Assembly (NCBI RefSeq): GCF_036997485.1
Contig: NZ_JAWLPU010000003.1
Location: 62,001-126,000, forward strand
DNA from: Brachyspira pilosicoli
Lineage (GTDB): Bacteria > Spirochaetota > Brachyspiria > Brachyspirales > Brachyspiraceae
Direction: 5' to 3'
Length of the DNA stretch: 64,000 bases
Position 1 is the stretch's first letter. Each line of letters begins with the position of its first letter. The notes below the pieces were generated by a model that was not told the DNA's origin, did not search any database, and saw only the letters and a list, made by a program, of their open reading frames with translations. This document shows positions 33,877 to 43,198 of the stretch, piece after piece. A program made the translations under genes and the position numbers.

Positions 33877-35016
33877 ATGATATATTTTGACAATGCAGCT
33901 ACTACATTAAAAAAACCAGACACAGTTGCTAAGGCAGTTTTTGAGGCAATAAACAGCTTTGCAAATGCTTCAAGAGGCTCTTATGAATTATCATTAAATA
34001 GCGAGAGAGTTATACTTGATACAAGAGAGAAAATAGTTAAACTTTTTAATGGATATAGCCCAAATTATGTTGCATTTACAAGCAATTCTACAGAAGCATT
34101 AAACACAGTAATAAAAGGCATAATTAATAAAGATAGCCATGTTATAACTACGTCACTTGAACATAACAGCGTTTTAAGACCTCTTTATGAAATGCAAGAA
34201 CTTGGAACAGAGCTTACAATAATAAAAGCAAATAACAAAGGCGAGTTGAATTATAATGATATAGAAAAAAACATAAAACCAAATACTAAAGCAATTATAT
34301 GTACGCATGCTTCTAATGTTATAGGTGATGTTTTGGATATTGAGTTTATTGGTGATTTATGCACTAAACATAATATATTATTTATACTCGATGCTTCTCA
34401 AACAGCAGGAAGTATTGATGTAGATATGAAGAAAAACAATATAGATATGGTATGTTTTACTGGTCATAAAGGTTTGATGGCTCCTCAAGGTACGGGCGGA
34501 TTATGCATAAAAAAAGGTGTAGATATTAAGCCATTAAAAACAGGAGGCTCTGGAATAAAAACCTATTCAAAAACACACCCAGAAAATATGCCTACAAGAC
34601 TTGAAGCGGGTACATTAAATAGCCATTCTATAGCCGGGCTTAATGCTGCTTTAGAGTTTATAGAAAATGAAACTGTAGAAAAAATTAGAGATAAAGAAAG
34701 AGAGTTAGCTGATTGCTTTTATAATGGAGTTAAAAATATAGAAAACATTAAGCTTTATGGAAATTATAATACAAAAAAAAGAACTTCTATAGTGTCTTTA
34801 AATATTGGAGATACAGATTCTGCAAAAGTGTCTGATATATTATCAAGCAAATATAATATAGCAACGAGGGCAGGAGGGCATTGTGCACCTCTTATGCATG
34901 AGGCTTTAGGCACTATTAAACAGGGTATTGTGAGGTTTAGCTTTTCCTATTTTAATACATTTGAAGAGATAGAAAAGGGAATTGACGCTGTGAGGGAGAT
35001 AAGTAAAAGTTTATAA
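33877..35016 (+). CDS. Cysteine desulfurase-like class V aminotransferase
   Basis: 379 residues. It starts MIYFDNAATTLKKP, the usual substrate-loop motif. The PLP lysine is K198 in FTGHKGLMAPQGTGG, preceded by LDASQTAGSIDVD. The catalytic cysteine is C336 in RAGGHCAPLMHEALGT, followed by GIVRFSFSYFNTFEEIEKGI. This pattern fits the cysteine desulfurase family type often found next to selenium- and sulfur-trafficking genes, not the IscS housekeeping type. It lies between the double-cubane protein and the activase-DUF3343 gene, so it probably supplies sulfur to that system. Confidence 0.88.
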   Translation: MIYFDNAATTLKKPDTVAKAVFEAINSFANASRGSYELSLNSERVILDTREKIVKLFNGYSPNYVAFTSNSTEALNTVIKGIINKDSHVITTSLEHNSVLRPLYEMQELGTELTIIKANNKGELNYNDIEKNIKPNTKAIICTHASNVIGDVLDIEFIGDLCTKHNILFILDASQTAGSIDVDMKKNNIDMVCFTGHKGLMAPQGTGGLCIKKGVDIKPLKTGGSGIKTYSKTHPENMPTRLEAGTLNSHSIAGLNAALEFIENETVEKIRDKERELADCFYNGVKNIENIKLYGNYNTKKRTSIVSLNIGDTDSAKVSDILSSKYNIATRAGGHCAPLMHEALGTIKQGIVRFSFSYFNTFEEIEKGIDAVREISKSL

Positions 35017-35081
35017 GTTATAAAACTATTAAATAAAATTAAAAAAATTAAAAAGAGAAATTAATTAAAGGAAAAATAAAA

Positions 35082-36152
35082 ATGTATTATGTTGGCATAG
35101 ATATAGGTTCAACGGCTTCTAAGGTTGCTGTTTATGATGATGAAAAAAATGATTTTGTAGAACTGTTTATGATTCCTACTGGCTGGTCTGGAGTGGAAGC
35201 TTCTTCACAAATATTAAAAATGCTTGAAGAGAAAAACATAAAAAAAGAAGATTCATATTTTATTGGTACTGGTTATGGGAGAGTTGCTATAGAATATGCT
35301 GATAAAACCATAACAGAGATTACTTGTCATGCTAAGGGGGCTAATTTTTTATTTTCAAATTTAGACGGCACATTGATTGACATAGGAGGTCAGGATACAA
35401 AAATAATAAGCATAAAAAACGGCAAAGTTGACAATTTTATTATGAATGATAAATGTTCTGCCGGCACTGGTAGATTTATAGAGTTAATGGCTAATTCTTT
35501 GGGTTGTTCTATATCTACGCTTCTTGAAGAGGCTCAAAAATGTGAAAGCACTGATGTTGTAATAAGTTCTATGTGTACTGTATTTGCTGAAACGGAGGTT
35601 ATAGGTCTTAAGGCTAGCGGAAAAGAAAAAAAAGAGATTGCTTATGCTATAGTAAACTCTGTTGCAAATAAAGTCTCTTCATTATGCGGAAAGTTTAAAG
35701 ATGATACTTATTTTTTAACGGGCGGCTTATGCATATTTGATTATTTAGTTAAAGTGTTAGAAAAAGCCTTAGGCGGAAAAGTGATAACCGATAAGAGAGG
35801 ACAGTATGCTGGTGCTATTGGAGCTGCCATAATAGGCTTTGAAAAAAAATCTAATAATAAAGTAATTAACAATACAAAAAATAATATAGCAGAAAACAAT
35901 GAACATAATAAAGAAAAAAGATTAATAATAACATTCAATACCACAACAGATGTTATGAGAGCAGAAAAAGCTTTTAAAAATATCATGGCTCAAACTAATG
36001 AAGTATTAGGAAATATTATATCTATACCAAGTGAAATATCGGCAGGCTGCGGAATGTGCTGGGAGAGTGAAGTTGTTTTTGAAGAGAAGTTAATTGATAT
36101 ATTAAAAGAAAATGATATAGAATATGATAATTGCTATAAGATAGAAAAATAG
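35082..36152 (+). CDS. 2-hydroxyacyl-CoA dehydratase activase fused to DUF3343
   Basis: Residues 1-255 are an ASKHA-fold activase of the HgdC/YjiL type: GIDIGSTASKVAVYD (5-19), TGYGR, DIGGQDTKIIS, NDKCSAGTGRF with C125, and SSMCTVFAETEVI with C165. The two cysteines of a homodimer hold one [4Fe-4S] cluster, and ATP hydrolysis drives electron transfer to the dehydratase. Residues about 280-352 form a second domain matching DUF3343, a proposed sulfur/selenium carrier: LIITFNTTTDVMRAEKAF, IPSEISAGCGMCWESEV with C323 and C326. An Asn/Lys-rich linker joins them. This fusion is the unusual feature of the operon. Confidence 0.88.
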   Translation: MYYVGIDIGSTASKVAVYDDEKNDFVELFMIPTGWSGVEASSQILKMLEEKNIKKEDSYFIGTGYGRVAIEYADKTITEITCHAKGANFLFSNLDGTLIDIGGQDTKIISIKNGKVDNFIMNDKCSAGTGRFIELMANSLGCSISTLLEEAQKCESTDVVISSMCTVFAETEVIGLKASGKEKKEIAYAIVNSVANKVSSLCGKFKDDTYFLTGGLCIFDYLVKVLEKALGGKVITDKRGQYAGAIGAAIIGFEKKSNNKVINNTKNNIAENNEHNKEKRLIITFNTTTDVMRAEKAFKNIMAQTNEVLGNIISIPSEISAGCGMCWESEVVFEEKLIDILKENDIEYDNCYKIEK

Positions 36153-36180
36153 CTTTAATATATACTAAATTTTTTAATTG

Positions 36181-36436
36181 TTTGCAGGGCTTTGCCCCCT
36201 GTGAAGCGTGCCCGTAGGGTAGCACACCAGTTCTTTTACCAAGTAGGTACCTTTCGGTATTGATATAATAGAACCTTATATCTTTCGGATACGCTTCGCG
36301 AAGAACTGCACTTTTATTCAAATATAACAAATATTATTTTGGATTATATATTACTAACATATAAAGTTTAAATACTTGCACTTTTTGCAACTTTGACGAA
36401 GTCCACAGCGTGTAAGGCGGGAAAAAGTTGAATAAA
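36181..36436. repeat. Dispersed intergenic repeat, copy 4 (reverse, both halves)
   Basis: It begins GCAGGGCTTTGCCCCCTG, continues through ACCAGTTCTTTTACC and CGCTTCGCGAAGAACTGCA, and after an AT-rich gap ends GGCGGGAAAAAGTTGAA. The last part is the reverse complement of the start of copy 1. Both halves of the copy-1 structure are therefore present, inverted. Confidence 0.75.
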
Positions 36437-36485
36437 AATTGATGTAAAATAATAGTTTTAATATATACTGAATTTTTTAATTATT

Positions 36486-36635
36486 TTCAGGGCTTTACCC
36501 CCTGCGAAGCGTGCCCGTAGGGTAGCACTCCACTTCTTTTACCGACGCTCTGCGTGCCGTAGGCAAGGTACCTTTCGGTATTGGTATAAAAGAAGCTTAT
36601 ATCCTTCGGATACGCTTCGTGAAGAACTGCATTTT
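36486..36635. repeat. Dispersed intergenic repeat, copy 5 (tandem to copy 4)
   Basis: It begins CAGGGCTTTACCCCCTG, then GAAGCGTGCCCGTAGGGTAG, CCACTTCTTTTACC and GAAGAACTGCA. It is a second, slightly different copy of the first half of copy 4 about 305 bp further on, in the same orientation. The 36153-36690 gap contains these repeats and no gene. Confidence 0.75.
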
Positions 36636-36690
36636 TTTATATAAAAAAGCAGCTATTAAAAAATAATAACTGCTATTAATTTACAATTTT

Positions 36691-38127
36691 TTAGTTACAG
36701 TCAATATCTATATAATCACCTAATTTAAAATGATTAGTAAAATCTGCATATTTATCTAAAGTTTTTCTTTTTATAAATTTTCCATGCCCTTTAGTGCCTA
36801 CAAACTTATTGTCTTTGCATACAATTTTTCCTCTTGATATAACTGTATCAATAGAACATAAAAGCTCAATTCCTTCATAAGCAGTATAATCACAAGCTCC
36901 ATGCATATTAGATTTTGTGATTACTGATTTTTTATTAGGGTCTATTATAGTAATATCAGCATCAGCATTTGGAATAATAGCACCTTTCTCTGGATAAAGA
37001 CCATATATTAAAGCAGGGTTATAGCATAAAGTTTCAACAAATTTATTTATACTTATTTTTCCTTTCATAACGCCTTCAGAGAATATCAAAGGATATCTTT
37101 CCTCAACTCCGCCTGCACCATTAGGGCATTTAGTGAAATTATCTTTTCCTTTTATTTTATCTGTTTCATAATTAAAAGGACAATGGTCTGTTGCTATTAC
37201 CTGAATATGTCCATCTGAAATAGCTTTCCATAGTCTGTCTGAGTCTTCCTGTTTTCTTAATGGAGGAGACATTACAAATTTAAGTCCGTCTTCTCTATCA
37301 TATTCTTTATCAGTTAAAACTAAATATTGAGGACAGGTTTCTGAAAAAATATTTTTGTGCCCCAAAGCCCTCGCATTAACTATTTCATCAACACTTTTTG
37401 CTGCAGAAGTATGAACTATATATACAGGAGCATTTCCCGCTATAACAGATAAATGTATAATCCTATTAACTGCCTCTGCTTCTGCTTCAGGAGGTCTGCT
37501 TATAGGGTGATAATGTGCAGAAGTTTTTCCTTCTTCAACAAATTTCTTTTTTAAATATTCTACTACATAATGGTTCTCAGCATGAAAAGCAGAAACTCCA
37601 TTAAGCTCTTTCATTTTTTTAAGTACACGCACAACATTATCATCTTCTATTTTATAGTTGTAAGTTAAATACAATTTTGTACTTTGTAAACCTTCCTCTT
37701 TTGCTAATACTTCAAGCCCATTAAGAACATCTTCATCAACATGCTGTAAAACTCCGTGAAAACTATAATCAATTACAGCTTTTTTGTCAGCAAGAGTATG
37801 ATAATATTTTAATTGATGAAACACATCGCAGTCTTTAGGTCCAAATCCCATATGATCAACTATAGTAGTAGTACCTCCGCAAGCAGCAGCTATAGTACCA
37901 GTATAAAAATCATCAACAGCTCTCCCAATTCCAACATCTATATCCATATGTGTATGAACATCAATTCCTCCAGGCATTACATATTTGCCAGAAGCATCAA
38001 TTATTTCTGCTCCGTCACATTTTAAATCAGCACCTATCTTAGATATTTTTTCATCTTCTATTAATATGTCAGCCTTATAAGTTTCTGAAGCATTAACTAT
38101 AGTACCATTTTTTATAATAATTTTCAT
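36691..38127 (-). CDS. hydA: Dihydropyrimidinase / D-hydantoinase
   Basis: Cyclic amidohydrolase of 478 residues that opens dihydropyrimidine or hydantoin rings. The metal ligands GGIDVHTHMD are near residue 55. The carboxylated lysine is in STKLYLTYN, further histidines in VIVHTSA-like YIVHTSAAKS and ETCPQYLVL, and the metal-binding Asp in VIATDHCPFN. The C-terminal TKCPNGAGGVEERYPL is typical of dihydropyrimidinases. It is monocistronic, convergent with the dispersed repeats. No uptake or carbamoylase gene is adjacent, so the physiological substrate (uracil/thymine degradation or hydantoins) is open. Confidence 0.92.
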   Translation of the reverse strand: MKIIIKNGTIVNASETYKADILIEDEKISKIGADLKCDGAEIIDASGKYVMPGGIDVHTHMDIDVGIGRAVDDFYTGTIAAACGGTTTIVDHMGFGPKDCDVFHQLKYYHTLADKKAVIDYSFHGVLQHVDEDVLNGLEVLAKEEGLQSTKLYLTYNYKIEDDNVVRVLKKMKELNGVSAFHAENHYVVEYLKKKFVEEGKTSAHYHPISRPPEAEAEAVNRIIHLSVIAGNAPVYIVHTSAAKSVDEIVNARALGHKNIFSETCPQYLVLTDKEYDREDGLKFVMSPPLRKQEDSDRLWKAISDGHIQVIATDHCPFNYETDKIKGKDNFTKCPNGAGGVEERYPLIFSEGVMKGKISINKFVETLCYNPALIYGLYPEKGAIIPNADADITIIDPNKKSVITKSNMHGACDYTAYEGIELLCSIDTVISRGKIVCKDNKFVGTKGHGKFIKRKTLDKYADFTNHFKLGDYIDIDCN

Positions 38128-38447
38128 AGCACTTCCCTATATTAGTAAAATGACAATTTAATTATACTAAAAATTTTATTAATATCAATTTATAAATTTA
38201 TATAATTTTATTTTGTAGCTAATACTAATAATAAGCATAAATATTATATACAATTAATATTACTATATTTATATATAAAAAAATATTTTATGATTTATAT
38301 TTAAGTTTTATGTGTTTTTTATCTTATTATGTAAACTTATATTCATATTTATTTGTGTTATTTGAAATTATAAGAGATAAATAGTTTTTTATAGTAAAAA
38401 AAATTAAAATAAAATGAACATTATTAACAAAAATTTGTAAACTTATC

Positions 38448-38475
38448 TTGTTTTATTTTCATACAATGCTAAAAT
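38448..38475 (+). promoter_or_regulatory. Probable promoter for the beta-barrel gene at 38517
   Basis: TTGTTT at 38448-38453, a 16-bp spacer and TAAAAT at 38470-38475. The rest of the 38128-38516 gap is extremely AT-rich and shows no ORF or structured RNA that I can support. Confidence 0.5.
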
Positions 38476-38516
38476 ATGATAAATTAATATAAAATTTTGA
38501 TATTGCGGAGTTATAT

Positions 38517-39245
38517 ATGAAAAAAATACTAATTACAGTTATCTCTATCATTTCTTTTTCTTCTTGTTTATTTCCTTTAAGTTCTTTTGACTTATCATTA
38601 TCTCTTCCAGTTGGGGCAAGCTTTCCTAGTTTTCAAAATAATGATAAAAATCTAAATAATGGTATAAACTATCGTCCAGAGGCTGCTATAGAAATAGGTT
38701 TATTATTAAAACCTAAATTTAATTTTGAAATTACGAATAATCATATAATATCTGCTGGAATCGAATTAGGGTATTACAGAGATACTTTTCAATTTGATTA
38801 TGATTATAATAATATTACAGATACTTCCGGCACTACAAAACTTAATAGTCAAATAGTACATGTATTTGATAGCTTCAATATAGGCGGTACTTTTGAGTAT
38901 CAATATTTGAATTTCTTTTGCGGTATTGGAGTTGGATTTAAAATTCCTTTAGCTGGCGCTTATTGGTATGAAGAGACAGAAAAGAGATTAAGTTTAGGTC
39001 TTTTGTATGGAGCTTATAAAAATGCATTTATATTTATACCATATACAAAAATATTTGCAGGTCTTGATATAGGTATAATAAATATAAGTGCTTATCTTAA
39101 TTTTGATTTACCTTATGTAGAGACAAGAGGAGAGCTTACTGTAGATTCACAAACTTATTCATCTGTAAGCGGTAAACTATCTTCTGTAGATTTGGGAGTG
39201 CAAATATCTTTAGATTTAGATTTATTTAATGATACTAAATATTAA
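38517..39245 (+). CDS. Small outer-membrane beta-barrel protein
   Basis: 242 residues with signal peptide MKKILITVISIISFSSCLFPLSS. A Cys follows FSS, but the surrounding sequence is not a good lipobox. The mature part shows regular amphipathic strands separated by turns: IEIGLLLKPKFNFEI, HIISAGIELGYYRDTF, YQYLNFFCGIGVGFKI and IINISAYLNFDLPYV, ending SVDLGVQISLDLDLF. An 8-10 strand barrel is likely. GCGGAG precedes the ATG. I recognise no named family. Confidence 0.72.
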   Translation: MKKILITVISIISFSSCLFPLSSFDLSLSLPVGASFPSFQNNDKNLNNGINYRPEAAIEIGLLLKPKFNFEITNNHIISAGIELGYYRDTFQFDYDYNNITDTSGTTKLNSQIVHVFDSFNIGGTFEYQYLNFFCGIGVGFKIPLAGAYWYEETEKRLSLGLLYGAYKNAFIFIPYTKIFAGLDIGIINISAYLNFDLPYVETRGELTVDSQTYSSVSGKLSSVDLGVQISLDLDLFNDTKY

Positions 39246-39270
39246 ATATATTTTTTGTAAATTTAGAAAT

Positions 39271-39298
39271 AAGAACTTATAATCATATATAGGTTTTT
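39271..39298 (+). terminator. Terminator after the beta-barrel gene
   Basis: AACTTATA pairs with TATAGGTT (one G-U), extendable by AAG/TTT at the base, with loop ATCATA, followed by T-rich sequence. Confidence 0.6.
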
Positions 39299-39365
39299 AT
39301 TTCTATTGATATTTATTTATAATAAAATATAATAAAAAAATTAGTAGAAAAGGAGTAAAGGTATA

Positions 39366-40436
39366 ATGAAAACTTCTGTAATTATTATGGCTGGCGGAAT
39401 AGGCGAGAGGTTATGGCCTTTAAGCAGGGAAAAAAAGCCAAAACAATTTTTAAAAATAATTGATAATAAATCGCTTATAGAACAGACAATAGATAGAGCT
39501 TTACAAATTACAGAAGAAGAAAATATTTTTATAATAACAGGTAAAAGATATAAAGAGGCTTTTTCTACTTATATACCAAACTTTAAAAAAGATAATATTA
39601 TATATGAACCTATTGGGAGAGATACGGCTGCTGCTGTGGCTTTAGGAGTATTAACCGTAAAAGAAAAAATAGGCAATTCAAATGTGGTAATAATTCCTGC
39701 TGACCCTATAATAAAAGAAGAAGACTTATTTATAAATACTATAAAAGAGGCTATTAAATCAACATCAGAAACTAAAAATATAGTTGTTGTAGGAATAAAA
39801 CCTACAAGAGCTGAAACTGGATATGGATATATAAAATTAGATAAAAACATAAAAGGCAATGAATATATTGTTCATAGATTTGTAGAAAAGCCGGATTTTG
39901 AAAATGCAAAGAAGTTTCTGGAAGATGGAAGTTATTTATGGAATAGCGGTATGTTTATATGGGACAGTGAAAGCATATTAAACAGTATAAAGAAATTTAT
40001 GCCTGATACATTTAATAAAGTAAGTGATACATTAAAAAACATTGATGATGAAGATAAGGCATTAGAAATATTTAATAGTATTGATAAAATTTCTTTCGAC
40101 TTTGGTGTAATGGAAAAGATAGAAAATATTATATGCATAAAGTCATCATTTTTCTGGGACGATTTAGGGGCTTTTTCTGCACTTGGAAGAATACATGATA
40201 AAGATGAAAATAATAATGTTGTAATAGGTCAAGTTTATGTTAAAAATTCTAATAATAATATAATAATAAATGATGATGATGATTTGCTTACTTTAAATGG
40301 AATTAATAATACAACAATTGTTAAATCTAATGGTGTTGTTTTGATGTATCCTAATAATGAAGATTCTAAAATAAAAGAGATATTAAAAGATATTAGAGAA
40401 AAAAATGAATTAAATAAATATAAAGAATTATTATAA
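39366..40436 (+). CDS. manC: Mannose-1-phosphate guanylyltransferase
   Basis: It makes GDP-mannose from mannose 1-phosphate and GTP. The N-terminal signature is MAGGIGERLWPLSREKKPKQF; further motifs are EPIGRDTAAAVALG, VIIPADPII, GYGYIKLD, RFVEKPDFENA, LWNSGMFIWD and FFWDDLGAF. At 356 residues it has only the nucleotidyltransferase and a short beta-helix part, lacking the isomerase domain of bifunctional AlgA/ManC enzymes. It likely supplies GDP-mannose for surface glycans. AAGGAG is well placed. It is convergent with the next gene, with 16 bp between. Confidence 0.92.
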   Translation: MKTSVIIMAGGIGERLWPLSREKKPKQFLKIIDNKSLIEQTIDRALQITEEENIFIITGKRYKEAFSTYIPNFKKDNIIYEPIGRDTAAAVALGVLTVKEKIGNSNVVIIPADPIIKEEDLFINTIKEAIKSTSETKNIVVVGIKPTRAETGYGYIKLDKNIKGNEYIVHRFVEKPDFENAKKFLEDGSYLWNSGMFIWDSESILNSIKKFMPDTFNKVSDTLKNIDDEDKALEIFNSIDKISFDFGVMEKIENIICIKSSFFWDDLGAFSALGRIHDKDENNNVVIGQVYVKNSNNNIIINDDDDLLTLNGINNTTIVKSNGVVLMYPNNEDSKIKEILKDIREKNELNKYKELL

Positions 40437-40452
40437 TTTTATATCTATAATT

Positions 40453-41277
40453 TTATATCTTTTTATTAAGAATAGTTTCTTTATATATTTTTTCTTTTGC
40501 TTGTTTTATTTTTTCTTGGCTTTCTTTTTCTTTTTTGCTTTTTTGATTGTCTTCTATAAGTGTACCATTTATTAGTACATTTTTTAAGATTATATTTTCA
40601 TTTTTAATTAATTCATGAGGCAAAGTTGTGCCTTTTATTTCAACATTTTCAAATTTTAAACTTTTATGAAAAATAAGGTTTCTAAAATCTGCATCCTTTT
40701 CAACTATTATATTCTCTAACGAAAAATCATCTTTTAAGTTTACATTTAATAGACTTAAATTATTGCTAAAATGAACATGATTAAAAACAGATTTTTTTAT
40801 AAAGTCAGAATTAGTAAAATTGGCATTGCAGTTAATTTTGGCATTATATAAATTAATAGATTCAAAATTAGACATTGAGAAGTTTAAATCCATATTTATA
40901 GTAGAGTTTTTCATTATAATTTCTTTGCTTATATTAGACATTCTTATAAATAAACCAGAATCAAATAAAGCATTAGTAAAATCAAGAGATATATCTAATT
41001 TTAAATTACTAATATTAAATGGGGCATAAAATGAAGCATCAGAAAAATTAAAATTTGAATCTTTTTCTATTTTTAAACTTTCAAAATTAAATCCTTCATA
41101 GCTAATCATATGAGAAAAATTATAATAGCCTCTATATATATCATCTCTTATAATGTTTCTAAATAGATTAGAAGGCTTATTTTCTGATTTATAGTGTATG
41201 ATACATAAATCATCTTTATAAACTTCTCTGTCGCATTTCTCTGTGTTTGATATTAATTGTTTACATATACTAGGCAT
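40453..41277 (-). CDS. Pentapeptide-repeat-like protein with N-terminal Cys/His motif
   Basis: 274 residues. The N-terminus has a small putative zinc motif (CKQ ... CDREVYKDDLCIIHY: three Cys and one His). Residues about 60-225 are irregular five-residue beta-helix-like repeats: FNFSDASFYAPFNISNLKL, SLDFTNALFDSGLF, NLYNAKINCNANFTNSDF and DADFRNLIFHKSLKFENVE. The C-terminus is a Lys/Glu-rich helix. Such proteins often act as scaffolds or DNA mimics; no specific role is evident. It ends 5 bp after the start region of the downstream-strand neighbour at 41283, forming a compact unit. Confidence 0.7.
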   Translation of the reverse strand: MPSICKQLISNTEKCDREVYKDDLCIIHYKSENKPSNLFRNIIRDDIYRGYYNFSHMISYEGFNFESLKIEKDSNFNFSDASFYAPFNISNLKLDISLDFTNALFDSGLFIRMSNISKEIIMKNSTINMDLNFSMSNFESINLYNAKINCNANFTNSDFIKKSVFNHVHFSNNLSLLNVNLKDDFSLENIIVEKDADFRNLIFHKSLKFENVEIKGTTLPHELIKNENIILKNVLINGTLIEDNQKSKKEKESQEKIKQAKEKIYKETILNKKI

Positions 41278-41282
41278 AATTA

Positions 41283-42284
41283 TTAAAACATAAAGCTTAA
41301 ACCAAAATCATGCGAAATATTGTTTTTATTAAACTCATCAAATATTATAGCATAATCAAGTCTAAACAAATCAATATATAATGAAAGCCCCAAAGAAACT
41401 CCATTATTTCCAATACCAAGTCTTGCTAAAATACCGCTTGGCAATTTAGCAGAACGTCTTTTTTGCATAGCAGTAGGCTCATCTAATACACTCTCAGGTA
41501 AATCATCAAACCAAGAAGATGAAGAAGATTTATTAAATAATCCTAATTTATTAAAATCTATTATCATAGCTTCAAGACCTAAAGATATATTATGAGTGAT
41601 AGAAGGAACACCTACAGAATAATTAAGCGAAATAGATACTGTAGAATCTTCTTTAGCATAAGCAATAGAGGCTACAATGTCTGTGTCTATGTTAGCAAAT
41701 ACGTTATTATAAAAACCAAAATTTCTAATACCAGCACCAATTTTAAACACAGGAGTAAAAATAGACTGCATATAATATAAATCTAAAAATCCTCCAAAAA
41801 TGTTTTTATTTAAAGAATTATTTAATACTCCTTTAATGTTTCCGCCTATAAAAGACTTATCATTTATGGAATATGCAAAGGCAATATTTGCTAAATAAAC
41901 TCCGTTATATATATTATCTTTTTTGTTTCCAAGTGCATCATAACTTTGTATTTTGTTTATCTCTGAAGCAAAACCCAAACCTATTGCATAAGAATTACCT
42001 GTATGAGAATATGAGGCATTAAATATATACTCGTTTTTAAAATCTGGTGATAAGGTATAATTTATATTAATGCTGTCTCTAATAAGTCCCATTAATGAAG
42101 CTGAGTTTACAAATAATGCAGAAGAGTCATTTCCTATTAGAAAAGTGCTGTTCATCATTCCTCTGCTTCTTGTGCTTGTATAATTTAAAATAGATAAAGA
42201 ATGTCTTGAAGATAATGTATTAGCAGATAATAAAAAGCTAAATACAAAAAGAATAATAAAAATAAAACTTAACTTTTTTATCAC
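41283..42284 (-). CDS. UPF0164/PorV-like outer-membrane protein
   Basis: 333 residues with signal peptide MIKKLSFIFIILFVFSFLLSA. The mature N-terminus reads STRSRGMMNSTFLIGNDSSA followed by LFVNSASLMGL, similar to the PorV/UPF0164 start, where a Gly-rich Met block and an Asn-Pro-Ala turn are typical. The rest is beta-barrel-like, with strands such as ANIAFAYSINDKSFIGGNIK and VSISLNYSVGVPSITHNIS, ending ISHDFGLSFMF with a terminal Phe as in outer-membrane proteins. UPF0164 is a family well represented in spirochaetes. Confidence in the family name is moderate. Confidence 0.7.
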   Translation of the reverse strand: MIKKLSFIFIILFVFSFLLSANTLSSRHSLSILNYTSTRSRGMMNSTFLIGNDSSALFVNSASLMGLIRDSININYTLSPDFKNEYIFNASYSHTGNSYAIGLGFASEINKIQSYDALGNKKDNIYNGVYLANIAFAYSINDKSFIGGNIKGVLNNSLNKNIFGGFLDLYYMQSIFTPVFKIGAGIRNFGFYNNVFANIDTDIVASIAYAKEDSTVSISLNYSVGVPSITHNISLGLEAMIIDFNKLGLFNKSSSSSWFDDLPESVLDEPTAMQKRRSAKLPSGILARLGIGNNGVSLGLSLYIDLFRLDYAIIFDEFNKNNISHDFGLSFMF

Positions 42285-42352
42285 GATATAACTCTAATCA
42301 ATAATTTTTGTAATTATAACATATAAGAAATCTTAATACAATAAATTAACTA

Positions 42353-43198
42353 TTAATTATTATTGCTAAACTCATAATACAAAATATATTGCTCTATTAA
42401 ATATTTTTCTCCATAATAAACCAATGCTATATAATATTCTCTGTTTTTGCTAAAGTTTATATTGTCAATTCTGTTTACGGCTTTTCTTATATAATTATGA
42501 TTCTCATCAAAAAGTATAATATCTATATCTTCTTTATATTCTAAAATAATATTTATATAAGAATCTATATCTGTTTTGTTTTTTATTCTATAAAAGTCTA
42601 TATCTATTATATTATAATTTTTTAAATATGGCTTAATCTTTTCATCTAAAACTAAATCTTTCTTAATAAAAAAGCCATTTATTTTTTGATTTGGATATTC
42701 TATCTCTTCAGCATATAAAATATTATCATTATATTCGTTTCCATTTTTATATTTGTAATCCTCAGAAAAATTTAATTTTATGTTGTAGTCAATCTCTCCT
42801 TGAGAGGTTAATTTTAATAAATATTCATTTTGGTTTAATACTATATCTTTTAATTCTATATTTCCAAAATAATTTTTTGCATTATGAGTTTCTAATTTGA
42901 AAACAATATCTTTATTTTCTTTATTATAAAATTCTAATACAATATCAGAGTTATTATTAGCATAAAGCCCAAAGTTCATTATAAAACCATTAGTAGGCTT
43001 AATATGATAATAGTCTATATCATCAATTTTAATGCTTCCTTTTAAGCTAATATCAGACTCTATAAACTGAGCATACTCTTCATTATCATTAGGCTCTATT
43101 TCATTAACTGTGTTTGTATTATTATTCCTATTGCAAGAAATTAATAATATAAGCATAAAAATTAATATAATATTTTTAATCATAAAATAATTAATCAT
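42353..43198 (-). CDS. Lipoprotein with pre-peptidase-like (PPC) beta domains
   Basis: 281 residues. The signal peptide IKNIILIFMLILLIS is followed by the lipobox Cys (LLISC). The frame starts at MINYFMIKN; Met6 would give a more usual signal. After an Asn/Thr-rich linker the sequence EIEPNDNEEYAQFIE, then GSIKIDDIDYYHI, matches the N-terminal pattern of bacterial PPC domains (EPND ... GxIxxxxDxDxY). A second similar block starts at EYNDNILYAEEIEYP. It overlaps pncB by 4 bp (ATGA) and is probably cotranscribed. Confidence 0.72.
   Translation of the reverse strand: MINYFMIKNIILIFMLILLISCNRNNNTNTVNEIEPNDNEEYAQFIESDISLKGSIKIDDIDYYHIKPTNGFIMNFGLYANNNSDIVLEFYNKENKDIVFKLETHNAKNYFGNIELKDIVLNQNEYLLKLTSQGEIDYNIKLNFSEDYKYKNGNEYNDNILYAEEIEYPNQKINGFFIKKDLVLDEKIKPYLKNYNIIDIDFYRIKNKTDIDSYINIILEYKEDIDIILFDENHNYIRKAVNRIDNINFSKNREYYIALVYYGEKYLIEQYILYYEFSNNN

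Noticed and set aside
36022-36330. 102-residue minus-strand ORF
   Set aside because: It is half antisense to the activase gene and half dispersed repeat.
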